Below are positions 8,652 to 20,868 of a stretch of 64,000 nt of DNA, in pieces. This DNA is from Streptomyces sp. NRRL B-1347 (GTDB taxonomy: Bacteria > Actinomycetota > Actinomycetes > Streptomycetales > Streptomycetaceae). The stretch spans positions 7,392 through 71,391 of the forward strand of contig NZ_JOJM01000041.1 of NCBI RefSeq assembly GCF_000720325.1, read 5' to 3'. Made by a program: the position numbers and the translations under genes. The notes below the pieces were generated by a model. The model saw nothing but the letters and a program-made list of their open reading frames with translations, was not told the origin of the DNA and did no database searches. Position 1 is the stretch's first letter. Each line of letters starts with the position of its first letter.

Positions 8652-10310
8652 TCAGGCCGTGCCGGCCGGTGTCCCCGGTGCGTGTCTGCGGGCCCGCAGG
8701 GCCAGGCTCAGGGCCAGGACCGTCTGCGGGTCGTCGAGGTCGGTGCCCAGGAGTTCGCTGATCCGGGCCAGGCGGTTGTAGAGGGTCTGGCGGTTCAGGT
8801 GGAGCTCGCGGGCGGTCTCCGCCTTGCGGCCGGCGTGCGCCAGGTACGTCTCCAGAGTGGGCAGCAGCGGGGGCTTGGAGCGCTGGTCGTGGGCGCGCAG
8901 CGGGCCGATCGCGCGGTCCACGAACGCCGCCAGGTCGGGGTGGGCCCGCAGTCGCCACAGGAGCAGGTCGATGTCCAGGCGCCGCGCGTCGTACCAGGGC
9001 CGTTCCGGCAGGCCCTGCGCCGCCGTCGCGGTCTCGGCCGCGTGCCGCAGCCCCGCCGACGCCGCGGCCCAGCCGCCCGCGACGCCCACCACCACGACCG
9101 GCGGCGGCGCGTCCGCCCGGTGCATGCCCGCCCGCTCCACCCCGGCGCGCAGGGCGGTGGCGACCCGGTCCGCGACCGTGGCGCGCTCCGCCTCGGTCCT
9201 TAGCCCGAGCAGGAGCGGAACCCTCCCCTCCACGGGACGTACGCCGAGCAGCACGGGCACGCCCACCGCCGTCAGCTCCTCGGCGACCGCGCGGGCGAGC
9301 ACCGCCCAGCCGCTGCCGGACGGCGACCCCGCGGCGGCTCCCGCCAGGCGCATCACGACCGGAAGGAGCGGGCCGCCGCCCGGTTTGAAGCCGAGCACGC
9401 GGGCCTGGGCGGGCGCGTCGTCGGCGGTGATGCGGCCCTCGGCGAGGTCGGTGAGGAAGTCGCCGCGGCCGCGCGCGGCGAGCTCCTCCTCCTGGCGCGC
9501 CTGCATCAGGACCACCGCGAGGCTGCTGGCGGCCCGCTCGGCCGCGATCCGGTGCACGGGAAGGAGGGCGGACTCGACGGCGAGCAGCACGAGCCGGGCC
9601 CGCACCGAGTCGGCCCCGGGGCCGCCGCCGGGCACGTCGACGAGCACGGCGCCCGCGGGCGGCTCGGCCCGGTCGGTCTGCCGGCCGCGCAGGCCCTCCC
9701 ACACCTGGAGCGGGTCCGCGCAGGCGCCGCCCGCCCCGGCCGCGTACAGGAGCTGGCCGTCGGTCGTCTCCAGGAAGACCGGGTTGCCGCTGAACTCCGC
9801 GAGGACGGACAGGACCTGGGGGACGCCACCGCCGCCGAGGAGCGCATCGGTGCAGCGCCGGTGCACCTCGTCGGCGCGGCGCAGGAGCGCGTAGTGGCCG
9901 TTGACGATCTCCGTGTGCACTTCTTCGGTGACGGTCACGAACGGCACTTCGCGGTGCAGCTGGACGAGGGGGAGTCCCGCCGCGCGGGCGGTGTCCACGA
10001 GCGCGGCGGGCAGCCGCGAGAAGCGCGGGCCGAGCTCGACGACCAGGGCGGCGATGCCGCGCTCGGCCAGGTCGCGGACGAAGGCGCGCTGGTCGGCGGG
10101 GCGGGTGCCGAGGCCGAGCCCGGTGGTCAGGAGCAGTTCGCCGCCCTTGAGGAGGGAGGCGATGTTCGGCACCTCGCCCGCGTGCACCCAGCGCACCGTC
10201 CGGTGCAGCCGGTCGGCGCCCGCGACGACCTCCGGGAGGCCGCCGCGCAGGCCCGGAAGCTCCAGTGCCCGCTGTACGGTGATGCCGCCCTGAGTGTCCT
10301 GACTGTCCAT
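8652..10310 (-). CDS. PucR family transcriptional regulator
   Basis: A 552-residue regulator. Residues 1-125 form the PucR N-terminal domain (TVQRALELPGLRGGLPEVVA, then HAGEVPNIASLLKGGELLL). A central GGDEF-like/CdaR region follows. The C terminus is the helix-turn-helix LAHAGRKAETARELHLNRQT with LYNRLARISELLGTDLDDP. PucR proteins control purine, polyamine or amino-acid catabolism, but the neighbours give no target. The ATG at 10310 (MDSQDTQGG) is preferred over an upstream Met that adds 11 atypical residues. The Met start is about 120 bp from the GH15 gene, which is also on the minus strand. Confidence 0.88.
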   Translation of the reverse strand: MDSQDTQGGITVQRALELPGLRGGLPEVVAGADRLHRTVRWVHAGEVPNIASLLKGGELLLTTGLGLGTRPADQRAFVRDLAERGIAALVVELGPRFSRLPAALVDTARAAGLPLVQLHREVPFVTVTEEVHTEIVNGHYALLRRADEVHRRCTDALLGGGGVPQVLSVLAEFSGNPVFLETTDGQLLYAAGAGGACADPLQVWEGLRGRQTDRAEPPAGAVLVDVPGGGPGADSVRARLVLLAVESALLPVHRIAAERAASSLAVVLMQARQEEELAARGRGDFLTDLAEGRITADDAPAQARVLGFKPGGGPLLPVVMRLAGAAAGSPSGSGWAVLARAVAEELTAVGVPVLLGVRPVEGRVPLLLGLRTEAERATVADRVATALRAGVERAGMHRADAPPPVVVVGVAGGWAAASAGLRHAAETATAAQGLPERPWYDARRLDIDLLLWRLRAHPDLAAFVDRAIGPLRAHDQRSKPPLLPTLETYLAHAGRKAETARELHLNRQTLYNRLARISELLGTDLDDPQTVLALSLALRARRHAPGTPAGTA

Positions 10311-10430
10311 GGGGCGGACGCTACCTGACCTGGGCCGGGGCACCGGCCGCCCTCCGGGGGCCGCGCGGGCGCCGTCCCGCCCTGTCCTGGCGGCCAGGAC
10401 TTCACCCGGCCGCCACCCGTGCGTGCGGCC

Positions 10431-12242
<1,812 letters not shown>

Positions 12243-12526
12243 CCCCATTCAAACGGCCACGTTCGCCCGCTCTCGGGGCGCTCGTTCTACGGTCAAGGGT
12301 TCGCTGCAAAGAACGAACTGCCGGGCCCGAGTGTTTCCGGTGGTCTCCAGAAAAGCCGACGGGGGATGGTTCCGCCCGCGCGCATGGGTCGGCAGCAAGT
12401 GTCCGAGCAACATACATCGGCGCCGCCGGAATCTGCCCCCTCGTCCAGCCAACGTGGCTAGGCCGAACGAGTTGCGGCACGCACATGCGTACGCGGTGAA
12501 GATCGTGTACGCGACGTGAATGCGCG

Positions 12527-12560
12527 TGTCAAGAGGTGGCCGGAAGCGGCCCCCTCTTGA
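12527..12560. promoter_or_regulatory. Two-tier inverted repeat in the GH15-pyrG intergenic region
   Basis: Within the 463-bp divergent gap (12243-12705), GTCAAGAGG (12527-12535) pairs with CCTCTTGAC (12552-12560). An inner GGCCG/CGGCC stem closes a GAAG loop. The downstream arm contains TTGAC, a possible -35 hexamer for pyrG, though I find no well-spaced -10. It could be an operator, a terminator or an RNA hairpin. The rest of the gap shows no gene. Confidence 0.5.
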
Positions 12561-12705
12561 CGCTGATACCCTGGTAGCCCGTGAGCCGGTGGTCATAGAA
12601 CCCCCGAACCGCAGCGACGGCACCTCCCTCCGAGCGACGAAGCAAGCGCGGAGCGGACGCCGGTACGCACCCCAGACCGCGACGCACGGGAGCCCCCTCT
12701 TGGCC

Positions 12706-14355
<1,650 letters not shown>

Positions 14356-14373
14356 CACAAGAGCGATACGGTT

Positions 14374-14410
14374 GCCGGGGTACGGCCCTTCGAGGGGCGC
14401 GTACCCCGGC
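14374..14410 (+). terminator. Terminator hairpin after pyrG
   Basis: GCCGGGGTAC (14374-14383) pairs perfectly with GTACCCCGGC (14401-14410). An inner GCCC/GGGC stem with a TTCGA loop extends it. The hairpin is followed by a short T-containing tract (TTTCG). Confidence 0.75.
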
Positions 14411-14442
14411 TTTCGTATGTACGTGTGGAAGGACAGGACGAC

Positions 14443-15069
14443 ATGACGATCAAGGACACCGCGGAGGAGTGGCGGATCACGGCGACGGACACGCCGTTCG
14501 TCGGGAACAAGACCTCCGTGCGCACCGACGACGTCGTCATGCCGGACGGATCGGTCTCCCGCCGCGACTACCAGGTCCACCCCGGCTCCGTCGCCGTCCT
14601 GGCCCTCGACGAGACCGGCCGCGTCGTCCTGGTGCGCCAGTACCGCCACCCGGTGCGCCAGAAGCTCTGGGAGATCCCCGCGGGCCTCCTCGACGTGCCC
14701 GGCGAGAACCCGCTGCACGCCGCCCAGCGCGAGCTGTACGAGGAAGCGCACATCAAGGCCGAGGACTGGCGCGTCCTGACCGACGTCTACACCACGCCCG
14801 GCGGCTGCAGCGAGGCCGTGCGCGTCTTCCTCGCCCGCGACCTGTCCGAGGCCGAGGGCGAGCGCTTCGAGGTCGAGGAGGAGGAAGCCGACATGGAGAT
14901 CGCGCGGGCCCCCCTCGACGACCTCGTGCGCGGCGTCCTCACCGGGGAGCTGCACAACAACTGCCTGGTCGTCGGCGTCATGTCGCTCACGGCGGCGCTG
15001 CACGGCGAGGGCCTGGACGCGCTGCGCCCGGCGGACGCGGCGTGGCCGGCGCGGCCCTTCGAGGCGTAG
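14443..15069 (+). CDS. Nudix hydrolase, ADP-ribose pyrophosphatase type
   Basis: A 208-residue Nudix enzyme predicted to cleave ADP-ribose to AMP and ribose-5-phosphate. The N-terminal beta domain carries the typical DYQVHPGSVAVLALD. The Nudix box is spread over PAGLLDVPGENPLHAAQREL and YEEAHIKAEDW, with the metal-binding REL-x-EE core, followed by TTPGGCSEAVRVFLAR, characteristic of the ADPRase subfamily. ATG at 14443 has GGAAGGAC upstream at good spacing. It lies just downstream of the pyrG terminator, so it is probably transcribed separately or by readthrough. Confidence 0.9.
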   Translation: MTIKDTAEEWRITATDTPFVGNKTSVRTDDVVMPDGSVSRRDYQVHPGSVAVLALDETGRVVLVRQYRHPVRQKLWEIPAGLLDVPGENPLHAAQRELYEEAHIKAEDWRVLTDVYTTPGGCSEAVRVFLARDLSEAEGERFEVEEEEADMEIARAPLDDLVRGVLTGELHNNCLVVGVMSLTAALHGEGLDALRPADAAWPARPFEA

Positions 15070-15270
15070 CGGCCTCCGGCCGCGGGGGAGCCGCGTTCTG
15101 CTCGGGCGGGCGGGCGCTCCCGTAGCTCGCGGTGTGACCATCTCCTGATCCGATCGGGCGACTTCCGCGCGCCGTGTCACCGGGGTGGCGGCAGCGCCTG
15201 AACTAGGCTCTGCAAGCGTCCCGCCCGGAGTCCCGGCGGGCTCGTGCGCAGGCGGACGGGAGCGTTACCC

Positions 15271-17487
15271 GTGACGGATCAGGCGGTCGACACGGACGGT
15301 GCGGCGCGGGGTGCGGTGCCGCCGCCCACGAGCGCGGCGGCCGGCACCGACGGAGGCCGGTTCGTGGGCCGCCACCGGGAGTTGAAGGAACTCCGCGCCG
15401 ACATCGACCGCGCCGGACTCGACACCCTCTCGGGCCGCAAGGCCCCCCGCGCCCGCGTCCTGCTCATCGCGGGCCGCCCCGGTTCGGGCCGCACCGCCCT
15501 CGCCGAGGAACTGGCCCGGCAACTCGCCGACGCCTACCCCGACGGAATCCTGCGCGCCCGCCTCTCCGACCCCGACGGCACGCCCGTGCCCACCGAGCGC
15601 ACCGCCCGCGAACTCCTCGACGCGCTCGCCGTGCCCGCCCCCGCGGGCGCGGGCGAGGACGACCTGACCGCGACGCTGCGCGCCGCCCTCGCCGACCGCC
15701 GGGCGCTGCTGCTCCTGGACGACGTCGCGGACATCACCGCCCCGCCCGCCGCCAAGGGCGCCGACGAGACCGGCGCCGAGGGCGACGATGCCGATGACGC
15801 AGACAGCGCCGCCGAAGGCGTGCTCGCCGCCGGGGCCGCCGCCCAGGTCGAGCCGCTGCTCCCGGACACCCCCGACTGCCTGGTCGTCGCCGTGTCCGGC
15901 GGCCCCCTCACCGGCATCCCCGACGTGCGACCCTGCACGCTCGGCGGCCTGGACACCAAGGCCGCGCTCGACCTGCTGACCCGCAGCGCGGGCTCGGTGC
16001 GCATCACCGTCGACCCGCGCTCCGCCGAGAGCCTGGTCGAGGCCTGCGGCGGCCACCCGGCGGCCCTCGTGATCGCCGGGGGCTGGCTCGCCGCCCGGCC
16101 CAAGGCGGCCGTCGCCGACCTCACCAAGCAGGTCCGCGAGCTCCCCGAGGACGGCGCGGCCGACTCGGGCCTTGCCCGTGTGTTCCGGCAGGCCTACGCC
16201 GGACTCCCCGGCCCCGCCGCGCGGATACTGCGCCTGCTGTGCCTCGCCCCCGCCGGCTACGTCGACCCGCACACCGCGTCGGCGCTCGCGGGCTGTTCGG
16301 TGAACGCGGCGCGCGCCACGCTCGACGACTTCGTCGCGCTCGGCCTGCTGCGCGCCGTGGACTCGCAGCTGCCGCAGTACGACGTGCCGGGCTGCCTGGT
16401 GCCGCTGCTCCGGGAGTTGACGGAGACCCAGGACCGGCCGGGGGAGGTGCAGTTGGCGCGCGCCCGGATGCTGGAGCGGACCGTGCGGCTGCTCCAGTCC
16501 TGCCGCGCGATCACCGAGCCCGGCGACTCGGCCGCGCGCAAGAAGCTCGCCGGGCTGCCCCGCGCGCTGCGCTTCCCGAACCCGCGCGCCGCCGCCGACT
16601 GGCTGCGCGTCCGCAGGCCCGCGCTGCTCGCCGCGGCCCGGCTCGCGGTCGCCGACGGCGAGCTCGACACGCTCGCGAGGCGGCTGATGTCGGCCCTGAC
16701 CAGGGCGCTCGCCGCGCACTGGGGCACCGAGGCCGCCGCCCCCGACCTGTACGGCATCCACCAGCTCGTGCTCGACGTGGCCGAGCGCCGCGACCTGCCG
16801 CGCGAGCAGGCCGCCGCGCTGTTGAACCTCGCGGACCTGGACGCGCGCACCGGCCGCACGCACGAGGCCCTGGCCCGCTACCGCGCCGCCCTTGACTGCG
16901 CCCGCGCGGCGGGCGACCCGTACGCGACCGGGCGTGCGATGGAATCCGTAGGCGGCGCCTACCAGGAGCTGGGGGACTACCCTCGGGCCGCCGACTGGTA
17001 CGGCAGGGCCCTCACCGAGCGCCAGGCCCGGGGCGAGCGGGCCGACGCCGCCCGGCTGCACGGCCGCATCGCCACCGCCCACACCTACGCGGGCCGCTAC
17101 GGCGAGGCCCTGCGCAACTGGAGCTCGGCCGTCGCGGGCCACCGCAAGACCGGGGACCTCCCGGCCCGGGCCCGGGCGCTCGGCGAGCTGGCGCGGGTCC
17201 AGGAGTACGCGGGCCGGCCCGAGGACTGTCTGCGCACCTGCCAGGAGGCGATCGACCTGGCCCGGCAGGCGGAGGACACCCGGCTGCTCGCGGCGCTGCG
17301 GCTGCGGCTCGCGGACACCCTGGACCGGCTCGGCGACCCGGCCGCCGCCCGGCTGCACCGCGCGGCCGCCGAGCGCATCCTTGGAAGTGAGCTGAGCGGT
17401 GAGTCCGCCGAGGTCGCGGGGCCTGCCTCGATGGATGGAGCCCCGGCCTCCGCCTACGAAATCCGTAGTGCATCCGGTCGAGATTGA
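15271..17487 (+). CDS. AfsR/STAND-like NTPase with C-terminal TPR repeats
   Basis: A 738-residue protein. Residues ~30-160 form an NTPase core: FVGRHRELKEL, a P-loop LIAGRPGSGRTALAEEL (residues 65-81) and Walker B RALLLLDDV (144-152). The P-loop Lys is replaced by Arg (R74). An Asp/Glu/Ala-rich insert follows at ~155-195, then a sensor and winged-helix-like region (GLPGPAARILRLLCLAPAGY). Residues ~510-700 are TPR repeats (AGDPYATGRAMESVGGAYQE, DYPRAADWYGRALTERQAR). No DNA-binding SARP domain is present, so it resembles the regulatory half of AfsR. GTG at 15271 is preferred because GGGAG lies 8 nt upstream. Role unknown; it lies between Nudix and ald as in other Streptomyces. Confidence 0.82.
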   Translation: MTDQAVDTDGAARGAVPPPTSAAAGTDGGRFVGRHRELKELRADIDRAGLDTLSGRKAPRARVLLIAGRPGSGRTALAEELARQLADAYPDGILRARLSDPDGTPVPTERTARELLDALAVPAPAGAGEDDLTATLRAALADRRALLLLDDVADITAPPAAKGADETGAEGDDADDADSAAEGVLAAGAAAQVEPLLPDTPDCLVVAVSGGPLTGIPDVRPCTLGGLDTKAALDLLTRSAGSVRITVDPRSAESLVEACGGHPAALVIAGGWLAARPKAAVADLTKQVRELPEDGAADSGLARVFRQAYAGLPGPAARILRLLCLAPAGYVDPHTASALAGCSVNAARATLDDFVALGLLRAVDSQLPQYDVPGCLVPLLRELTETQDRPGEVQLARARMLERTVRLLQSCRAITEPGDSAARKKLAGLPRALRFPNPRAAADWLRVRRPALLAAARLAVADGELDTLARRLMSALTRALAAHWGTEAAAPDLYGIHQLVLDVAERRDLPREQAAALLNLADLDARTGRTHEALARYRAALDCARAAGDPYATGRAMESVGGAYQELGDYPRAADWYGRALTERQARGERADAARLHGRIATAHTYAGRYGEALRNWSSAVAGHRKTGDLPARARALGELARVQEYAGRPEDCLRTCQEAIDLARQAEDTRLLAALRLRLADTLDRLGDPAAARLHRAAAERILGSELSGESAEVAGPASMDGAPASAYEIRSASGRD

Positions 17488-17630
17488 TGCTTTGAAAGGC
17501 TAGACAGCGAGAACTCCTTCATTAGAATGGCTCCGCCGCGTGTCTGCGCGGTGTCTTCCGATGCGCTCGTGTGCGTACCGGTTTGTACTGCATTGCCCTA
17601 AATCCCCCTGAGCCAAGGACCGTGATCGAC

Positions 17631-18746
17631 GTGAAGGTCGGCATCCCCCGCGAGGTCAAGAACAACGAGTTCCGGGTGGCCATCACCCCCGCCGGCGTGC
17701 ACGAGCTGGTGCGCCATGGCCACCAGGTCGTCATCGAGCGCAACGCCGGTGTCGGCTCGTCGATCACGGACGACGAGTACGTCGCCGCGGGCGCCGAGAT
17801 CCTCGAGACCGCCGACGAGGTCTGGGCCTCGGCCGACCTGCTCCTGAAGGTCAAGGAGCCGATCGCGGAGGAGTACCACCGCCTCCGCAAGGACCAGACG
17901 CTCTTCACCTACCTGCACCTGGCCGCCTCCAAGGAGTGCACGGACGCGCTCCTGGAGTCGGGCACCACGGCCATCGCGTACGAGACGGTGGAGCTGCCCA
18001 GCCGCGCCCTGCCGCTGCTCGCCCCGATGTCCGAGGTCGCGGGCCGCCTGGCCCCGCAGGTCGGCGCCTACCACCTGATGCGCGCGGTCGGCGGCCGTGG
18101 CGTGCTGCCCGGCGGCGTCCCCGGCGTGGCGGCGGGCAAGGCCGTCGTCATCGGCGGTGGCGTCTCCGGCTGGAACGCCGCGCAGATCGCCATCGGCATG
18201 GGCTTCCACGTCACCCTGCTCGACCGTGACATCAACAAGCTCAAGGAAGCCGACAAGGTCTTCGGCACGAAGATCCAGACCGTCGTCTCCAACGCCTTCG
18301 AGCTGGAGAAGGCCTGCCTGGAGGCCGACCTCGTCATCGGCGCCGTCCTCATCCCGGGCGCCAAGGCCCCCAAGCTCGTCACCAACGAGCTGGTCTCGCG
18401 CATGAAGCCGGGAAGTGTTCTTGTCGACATCGCGATCGACCAGGGCGGCTGCTTCGAGGACTCGCGTCCGACCACGCACGCCGAGCCGACCTTCCCGGTC
18501 CACAACTCGGTCTTCTACTGCGTGGCCAACATGCCCGGCGCGGTGCCCAACACCTCCACGTACGCGCTGACCAACGCGACGATGCCGTACATCGTGTCCC
18601 TGGCCAACAACGGCTGGGTCGAGGCCCTGCGCCGCGACCCGGCGCTCGCCCTCGGTCTCAACACGCATGACGGCAAGGTCGTTTACAAGGAGGTCGCCGA
18701 GGCGCACGGCTACGAGCACCTGGAGCTGGACTCCCTGCTCGGCTGA
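17631..18746 (+). CDS. ald: Alanine dehydrogenase
   Basis: A 371-residue NAD-dependent enzyme interconverting L-alanine and pyruvate plus ammonia. It starts KVGIPREVKNNEFRVAITPA, the conserved N-terminal signature. It has the catalytic His region TLFTYLHLAASKE and the NAD-binding loop KAVVIGGGVSGWNAAQIAIG, and ends with the conserved GLNTHDGKVVYKEVAEA. GTG at 17631 gives exactly the usual length and has AAGGA (17615-17619) 11 nt upstream; GTG at 17622 is too close to that site. A hairpin terminator follows at 18786. Confidence 0.95.
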   Translation: MKVGIPREVKNNEFRVAITPAGVHELVRHGHQVVIERNAGVGSSITDDEYVAAGAEILETADEVWASADLLLKVKEPIAEEYHRLRKDQTLFTYLHLAASKECTDALLESGTTAIAYETVELPSRALPLLAPMSEVAGRLAPQVGAYHLMRAVGGRGVLPGGVPGVAAGKAVVIGGGVSGWNAAQIAIGMGFHVTLLDRDINKLKEADKVFGTKIQTVVSNAFELEKACLEADLVIGAVLIPGAKAPKLVTNELVSRMKPGSVLVDIAIDQGGCFEDSRPTTHAEPTFPVHNSVFYCVANMPGAVPNTSTYALTNATMPYIVSLANNGWVEALRRDPALALGLNTHDGKVVYKEVAEAHGYEHLELDSLLG

Positions 18747-18785
18747 TCTCGGCGAACGTCAACAAAAGTCGTCAATCTCACGCCA

Positions 18786-18815
18786 GCGGCCGGACCTTAT
18801 GAGGGGTCCGGCCGC
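18786..18815 (+). terminator. Terminator hairpin after ald
   Basis: GCGGCCGGACC (18786-18796) pairs perfectly with GGTCCGGCCGC (18805-18815) around an 8-nt loop TTATGAGG. It lies 40 nt after the ald stop. Confidence 0.75.
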
Positions 18816-18965
18816 CGGTGGTTCGGCGCGAACGCGGTCAACTCGCCGTGAAACTTACCCTTTAACCGTTTCGCGCCCCCCGGAAACGTGCTGACGGAGC
18901 GGCATACGCCCTTGACACCGGGGTGTTCCGTTGCCGACACATCGGGCCGGGTCCGGCGGATTGTG

Positions 18966-18995
18966 TTGCTGCGGAGCGGTGACACGCCATAGAGT
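18966..18995 (+). promoter_or_regulatory. Candidate promoter of the parA-scpAB operon
   Basis: TTGCTG (18966-18971) and TAGAGT (18990-18995) are separated by 18 bp, about 70 bp before the parA start. The rest of the 320-bp ald-parA gap is comparatively AT-rich for this genome and holds no gene. Confidence 0.5.
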
Positions 18996-19067
18996 CGCCA
19001 ACCGTCGGCATGGTGCCACGCTGACCTATCTAGAAATTTCCTGGTCACCAAGGAGGTAAGACGACTT

Positions 19068-20237
19068 GTGAATGAGTCGACATTTGCTCCCGGGGGTGGT
19101 CAACCAGGAATGTCTGGGCGGGGCCAGGGTCCCGTCGGGCTCGAGGCTGTCGGCTCCGTCGCTGTCCACACCTTCGAAGCCCGCCAGAGTCCGACACCGT
19201 CAGCACCCCAGAGCATGGATGGCCAACACGTGAACGCCATGGCCGGCGACCGGAGTGGCGACAACACCACCCCTACTTCCCTCGCCGACTACGAGGAACT
19301 GCCCCAGGGTCATTTCTACGACCCCGACGCGGAGTACGAGCCCGACCCGGAGTACGCGGCCACGCTCGCCCCCGACGCCGCGCGTCAGCGCCGCGAGCGC
19401 ATCGGCCCGACCGGGCGCCCGCTGCCGTACTTCCCGATCCCGGGACCCCTGACCGACCACGGCCCCGCGAAGATCATCGCGATGTGCAACCAGAAGGGCG
19501 GCGTCGGCAAGACCACGTCGACCATCAACCTGGGTGCCGCGCTCGCGGAGTACGGACGCCGGGTCCTGCTCGTCGACTTCGACCCGCAGGGCGCGCTCTC
19601 GGTCGGCCTGGGCGTGAACCCGATGGAGCTCGACCTCACGGTCTACAACCTGCTCATGGAGCGGGGCATGTCCGCCGACGAGGTGCTCCTGAAGACCGCG
19701 GTCCCCAACATGGACCTGCTGCCCAGCAACATCGACCTCTCCGCCGCCGAGGTGCAGCTCGTCAGCGAGGTCGCGCGCGAGTCCACGCTGCAGCGCGCCC
19801 TGAAGCCGCTCATGGCCGACTACGACTACATCGTGATCGACTGCCAGCCCTCGCTCGGCCTGCTCACGGTCAACGCGCTCACCGCGGCCCACAAGGTCAT
19901 CGTGCCGCTGGAGTGCGAGTTCTTCGCGCTGCGCGGTGTGGCGCTGCTCACCGAGACGATCGAGAAGGTCCAGGAGCGGCTCAACCCCGACCTGGAGCTC
20001 GACGGCATCCTCGCGACGATGTACGACTCGCGCACGGTGCACAGCCGCGAGGTGCTCGCGCGCGTGGTCGAGGCGTTCGACGACCACGTCTACCACACGG
20101 TGATCGGCCGGACCGTGCGCTTCCCGGAGACCACCGTCGCCGGTGAGCCGATCACGACGTACGCCTCGAACTCGGTCGGTGCGGCCGCCTATCGCCAGCT
20201 CGCCAGGGAGGTGCTCGCCCGGTGTCACGCCGAGTGA
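19068..20237 (+). CDS. ParA family ATPase (Soj/MinD-like) of the scp locus
   Basis: A 389-residue protein with a ~130-residue disordered acidic N-terminal extension (HFYDPDAEYEPDPEYAATLA), then a complete ParA ATPase. The deviant Walker A is CNQKGGVGKTTSTINLGAAL, switch I VDFDPQGALSVGLGV, and Walker B DYDYIVIDCQPSLGLL. It heads a run with an RHH-like gene, scpA, scpB and rluB. This is not the oriC-proximal parAB pair; a role in chromosome organisation alongside condensin is inferred. GTG at 19068 has a strong AAGGAGGT (19050-19057). It overlaps the next gene by 16 nt. Confidence 0.92.
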   Translation: MNESTFAPGGGQPGMSGRGQGPVGLEAVGSVAVHTFEARQSPTPSAPQSMDGQHVNAMAGDRSGDNTTPTSLADYEELPQGHFYDPDAEYEPDPEYAATLAPDAARQRRERIGPTGRPLPYFPIPGPLTDHGPAKIIAMCNQKGGVGKTTSTINLGAALAEYGRRVLLVDFDPQGALSVGLGVNPMELDLTVYNLLMERGMSADEVLLKTAVPNMDLLPSNIDLSAAEVQLVSEVARESTLQRALKPLMADYDYIVIDCQPSLGLLTVNALTAAHKVIVPLECEFFALRGVALLTETIEKVQERLNPDLELDGILATMYDSRTVHSREVLARVVEAFDDHVYHTVIGRTVRFPETTVAGEPITTYASNSVGAAAYRQLAREVLARCHAE

Positions 20238-20812
20238 GTCTGCCCGGGGCCGACGAACTGTTCCGTACGACCGGGGGCATGGCGCTGCAGGCCTCGACGC
20301 CGCGGCGGCAGACGAATGGCGAGGCGCGGGTGCCCGCACCGGCGGGCGAGAGCGACGAGGCCGCCGCGGAGGAGTCGCACGCCTCCGCCGCCGCGCAGGG
20401 TGACGGCGAGCCCGCCGAGCACCCCGCGGGCGAGGCGGAGCAGGGCGGCGGCGCACGCGGCCGCTCCACCGACGACGAGGACGGCGCGCAGGGGCGCCGC
20501 TCGGCGCAGGAAGGTTCTGGCAGCTCGGGATCGGGCAAGAACGCGGGCTCGACGGCCACCCAGACGCGCCGCCGCGGCCGGGCCGCCAACCGGCGCCCCA
20601 GCGGGCGCGAGCGGCACGACGAGAAGATCACCGTGTACGTCTCCGCCGAGGAACTGATGGATCTGGAGCACGCGCGGCTGGTGCTGCGCGGGGAGCACGG
20701 GCTCGCGGTGGACCGCGGGCGCATCGTGCGCGAGGCCGTCGCCGTCGTCCTCGCCGACCTGGAATCGCGCGGAGACGCGAGCATCCTCGTACGCCGCCTG
20801 CGCGGGCGGTAG
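20222..20812 (+). CDS. ribbon-helix-helix-like protein paired with ParA
   Basis: A 196-residue protein. The first ~130 residues are low-complexity, acidic then basic (TRRRGRAANRRPSGRERHDE). The last ~60 residues look like a ribbon-helix-helix module: KITVYVSAEELMDLEHARLV, then GLAVDRGRIVREAVAVVLAD. This resembles the DNA-binding partners (ParG/Omega type) encoded next to ParA ATPases. It starts at a GTG inside the end of parA (16-nt overlap), so the two are probably translated together. The RHH call is by sequence pattern only; a centromere-binding or regulatory role is inferred. Confidence 0.72.
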   Translation: MSRRVSLPGADELFRTTGGMALQASTPRRQTNGEARVPAPAGESDEAAAEESHASAAAQGDGEPAEHPAGEAEQGGGARGRSTDDEDGAQGRRSAQEGSGSSGSGKNAGSTATQTRRRGRAANRRPSGRERHDEKITVYVSAEELMDLEHARLVLRGEHGLAVDRGRIVREAVAVVLADLESRGDASILVRRLRGR

Positions 20813-20868
20813 CGGTAGCCTTCCGGCCAGTACGCCGCCGATACGCTGCCGCTTTGCCTGGGAACGTG

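Noticed and set aside
18747..19067. parS centromere site near parA
   Set aside because: No full GTTTCACGTGAAAC-like palindrome is present; only a CGTGAAAC half occurs by chance around 18848.
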